From Plasmodium relictum (Eukaryota; Apicomplexa; Aconoidasida; Haemosporida; Plasmodiidae), in the NCBI RefSeq assembly GCF_900005765.1, contig NC_041692.1:310001-374000 (forward strand): a stretch of 64,000 nt of DNA, given 5' to 3'. Positions 63,558 through 64,000 of the stretch are shown here, piece by piece. Each line of letters begins with the position of its first letter. Positions within the stretch are counted from its first letter, which is position 1. A program made the translations under genes and the position numbers. Below the pieces are notes generated by a model, which saw only the letters and a list, made by a program, of their open reading frames with translations, was not told where the DNA came from and made no database searches.

Positions 63558-64000
63558 ATGTTACAATTATTTTATAATTCATATAAAAAATGTAAGATTT
63601 TCAAAAAAATTCATTTTACATATTTAATGAAGAAAAAAATTAGCTACACACAATATAAAATAAAAAATACCGATTCAAATTATTATCTTTATGAATTATA
63701 TAAATCAGTTGAAAATTGTAAAACAGGAAATTTATTATTTAAATTAACTCATAAAGCATTAAACTATCAAATACATGATTTACATATTTGGAGATTAATA
63801 GAACAAAAATTTTATGAATTACAAAAAGAGCTAACACCTAAAGAAATATCTTCGATTATTAATTATTTTAAACAGATTAAAATTAATGATAGCAAAATAT
63901 ATGAAAATAGTATTGATATAATACTTTCATCTATCGATAAATATTCTATTCATGATTTATCATTAATATGTTTATCTTTTACTTATTTTAATAAAATCAA
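63558..64000 (+). CDS. 5' part of a possible RAP/octotricopeptide-like protein (cut by window edge)
   Basis: From the ATG at 63558 the frame is open for 147 codons to the last base with no stop, in A+T-rich DNA where chance frames of this quality are rare. The start is basic (MLQLFYNSYKKCKIFKKIHF), compatible with a mitochondrial presequence. Then come helical pairs such as LHIWRLIEQKFYELQKELTPKEISSIINYFKQI and IILSSIDKYSIHDLSLICLSFTYF. The spacing and the pattern of -LS-I---F-K/Y- resemble the alpha-helical repeats upstream of RAP domains in apicomplexan organelle RNA-binding proteins. No RAP domain is in the window, so the family call is tentative; the gene itself is likely. Confidence 0.6.
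   Translation, partial: MLQLFYNSYKKCKIFKKIHFTYLMKKKISYTQYKIKNTDSNYYLYELYKSVENCKTGNLLFKLTHKALNYQIHDLHIWRLIEQKFYELQKELTPKEISSIINYFKQIKINDSKIYENSIDIILSSIDKYSIHDLSLICLSFTYFNKI

Overview
The window is nuclear DNA of a malaria parasite (genus Plasmodium). Four things point there: extreme A+T richness with long poly(A), poly(T) and (TA)n tracts; large Asn/Lys-rich insertions in ordinary housekeeping proteins; short introns with GTA-type donors and pyrimidine-rich acceptors; and genus-typical proteins (an apicoplast malonyl-CoA:ACP transacylase, the M1 alanyl aminopeptidase, an N-myristoylatable Rab5B). Gene content and order match, from memory, the P. falciparum chromosome 13 segment from about PF3D7_1310200 to PF3D7_1312200. 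The proteins differ clearly from what I remember of P. falciparum, so this is another species. I cannot settle which one from the sequence alone. I see no bacterial features, CRISPR, insertion sequences, tRNA or rRNA.

Layout: 21 protein-coding genes, 20 complete or nearly so and one cut by the right edge. Left part (1-14.4 kb): a Lys-rich protein of unknown function (-), a degenerate FYVE-type zinc finger protein (-), a large Asn-rich protein of unknown function (+), an EMC7-like ER membrane protein (-) and six-exon Rab5B (-). Middle (15.9-38.2 kb): a small RRM protein (-), TTC27 (-, 3 exons), mitochondrial uS15 (+), Isd11 (-, 2 exons), MNS1-like coiled coil (+), splicing factor SMU1 (-), ATP synthase gamma (+, 3 exons), AP-1 mu (+) and proteasome ATPase RPT1 (-, 2 exons). 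Right part (42.5-64 kb): an unknown Lys/Glu-rich protein (+), cytochrome c2 (-), M1 aminopeptidase (+), V-ATPase catalytic subunit A (+), MCAT/FabD (+), a large GYF-domain protein (-, 2 exons) and the start of a protein that may belong to the RAP/octotricopeptide-like class (+).

These are individually transcribed eukaryotic genes, not operons, but several share a compartment. Mitochondrion: uS15m, Isd11, ATP synthase gamma and cytochrome c2. Endolysosomal and secretory traffic: Rab5B, FYVE-like protein, AP-1 mu, V-ATPase A and EMC7. Haemoglobin peptide breakdown: the M1 aminopeptidase. Apicoplast fatty-acid synthesis: MCAT. Axoneme of male gametes: MNS1.

Splice junctions were read by eye and kept only where reading phase and family homology agreed on both sides. 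Several long open frames begin with TTG or GTG upstream of the true start; starts were moved to the first in-frame ATG or joined to an upstream exon. The best candidates for something undescribed are a palindrome cluster just upstream of the M1 aminopeptidase, two structured G+C islands in the 4.3-kb gap upstream of RPT1, a possible last intron in the left-edge gene, and key-residue losses in the FYVE-like and GYF domains. I found no evidence of a dramatic new system, and nothing looks horizontally acquired.
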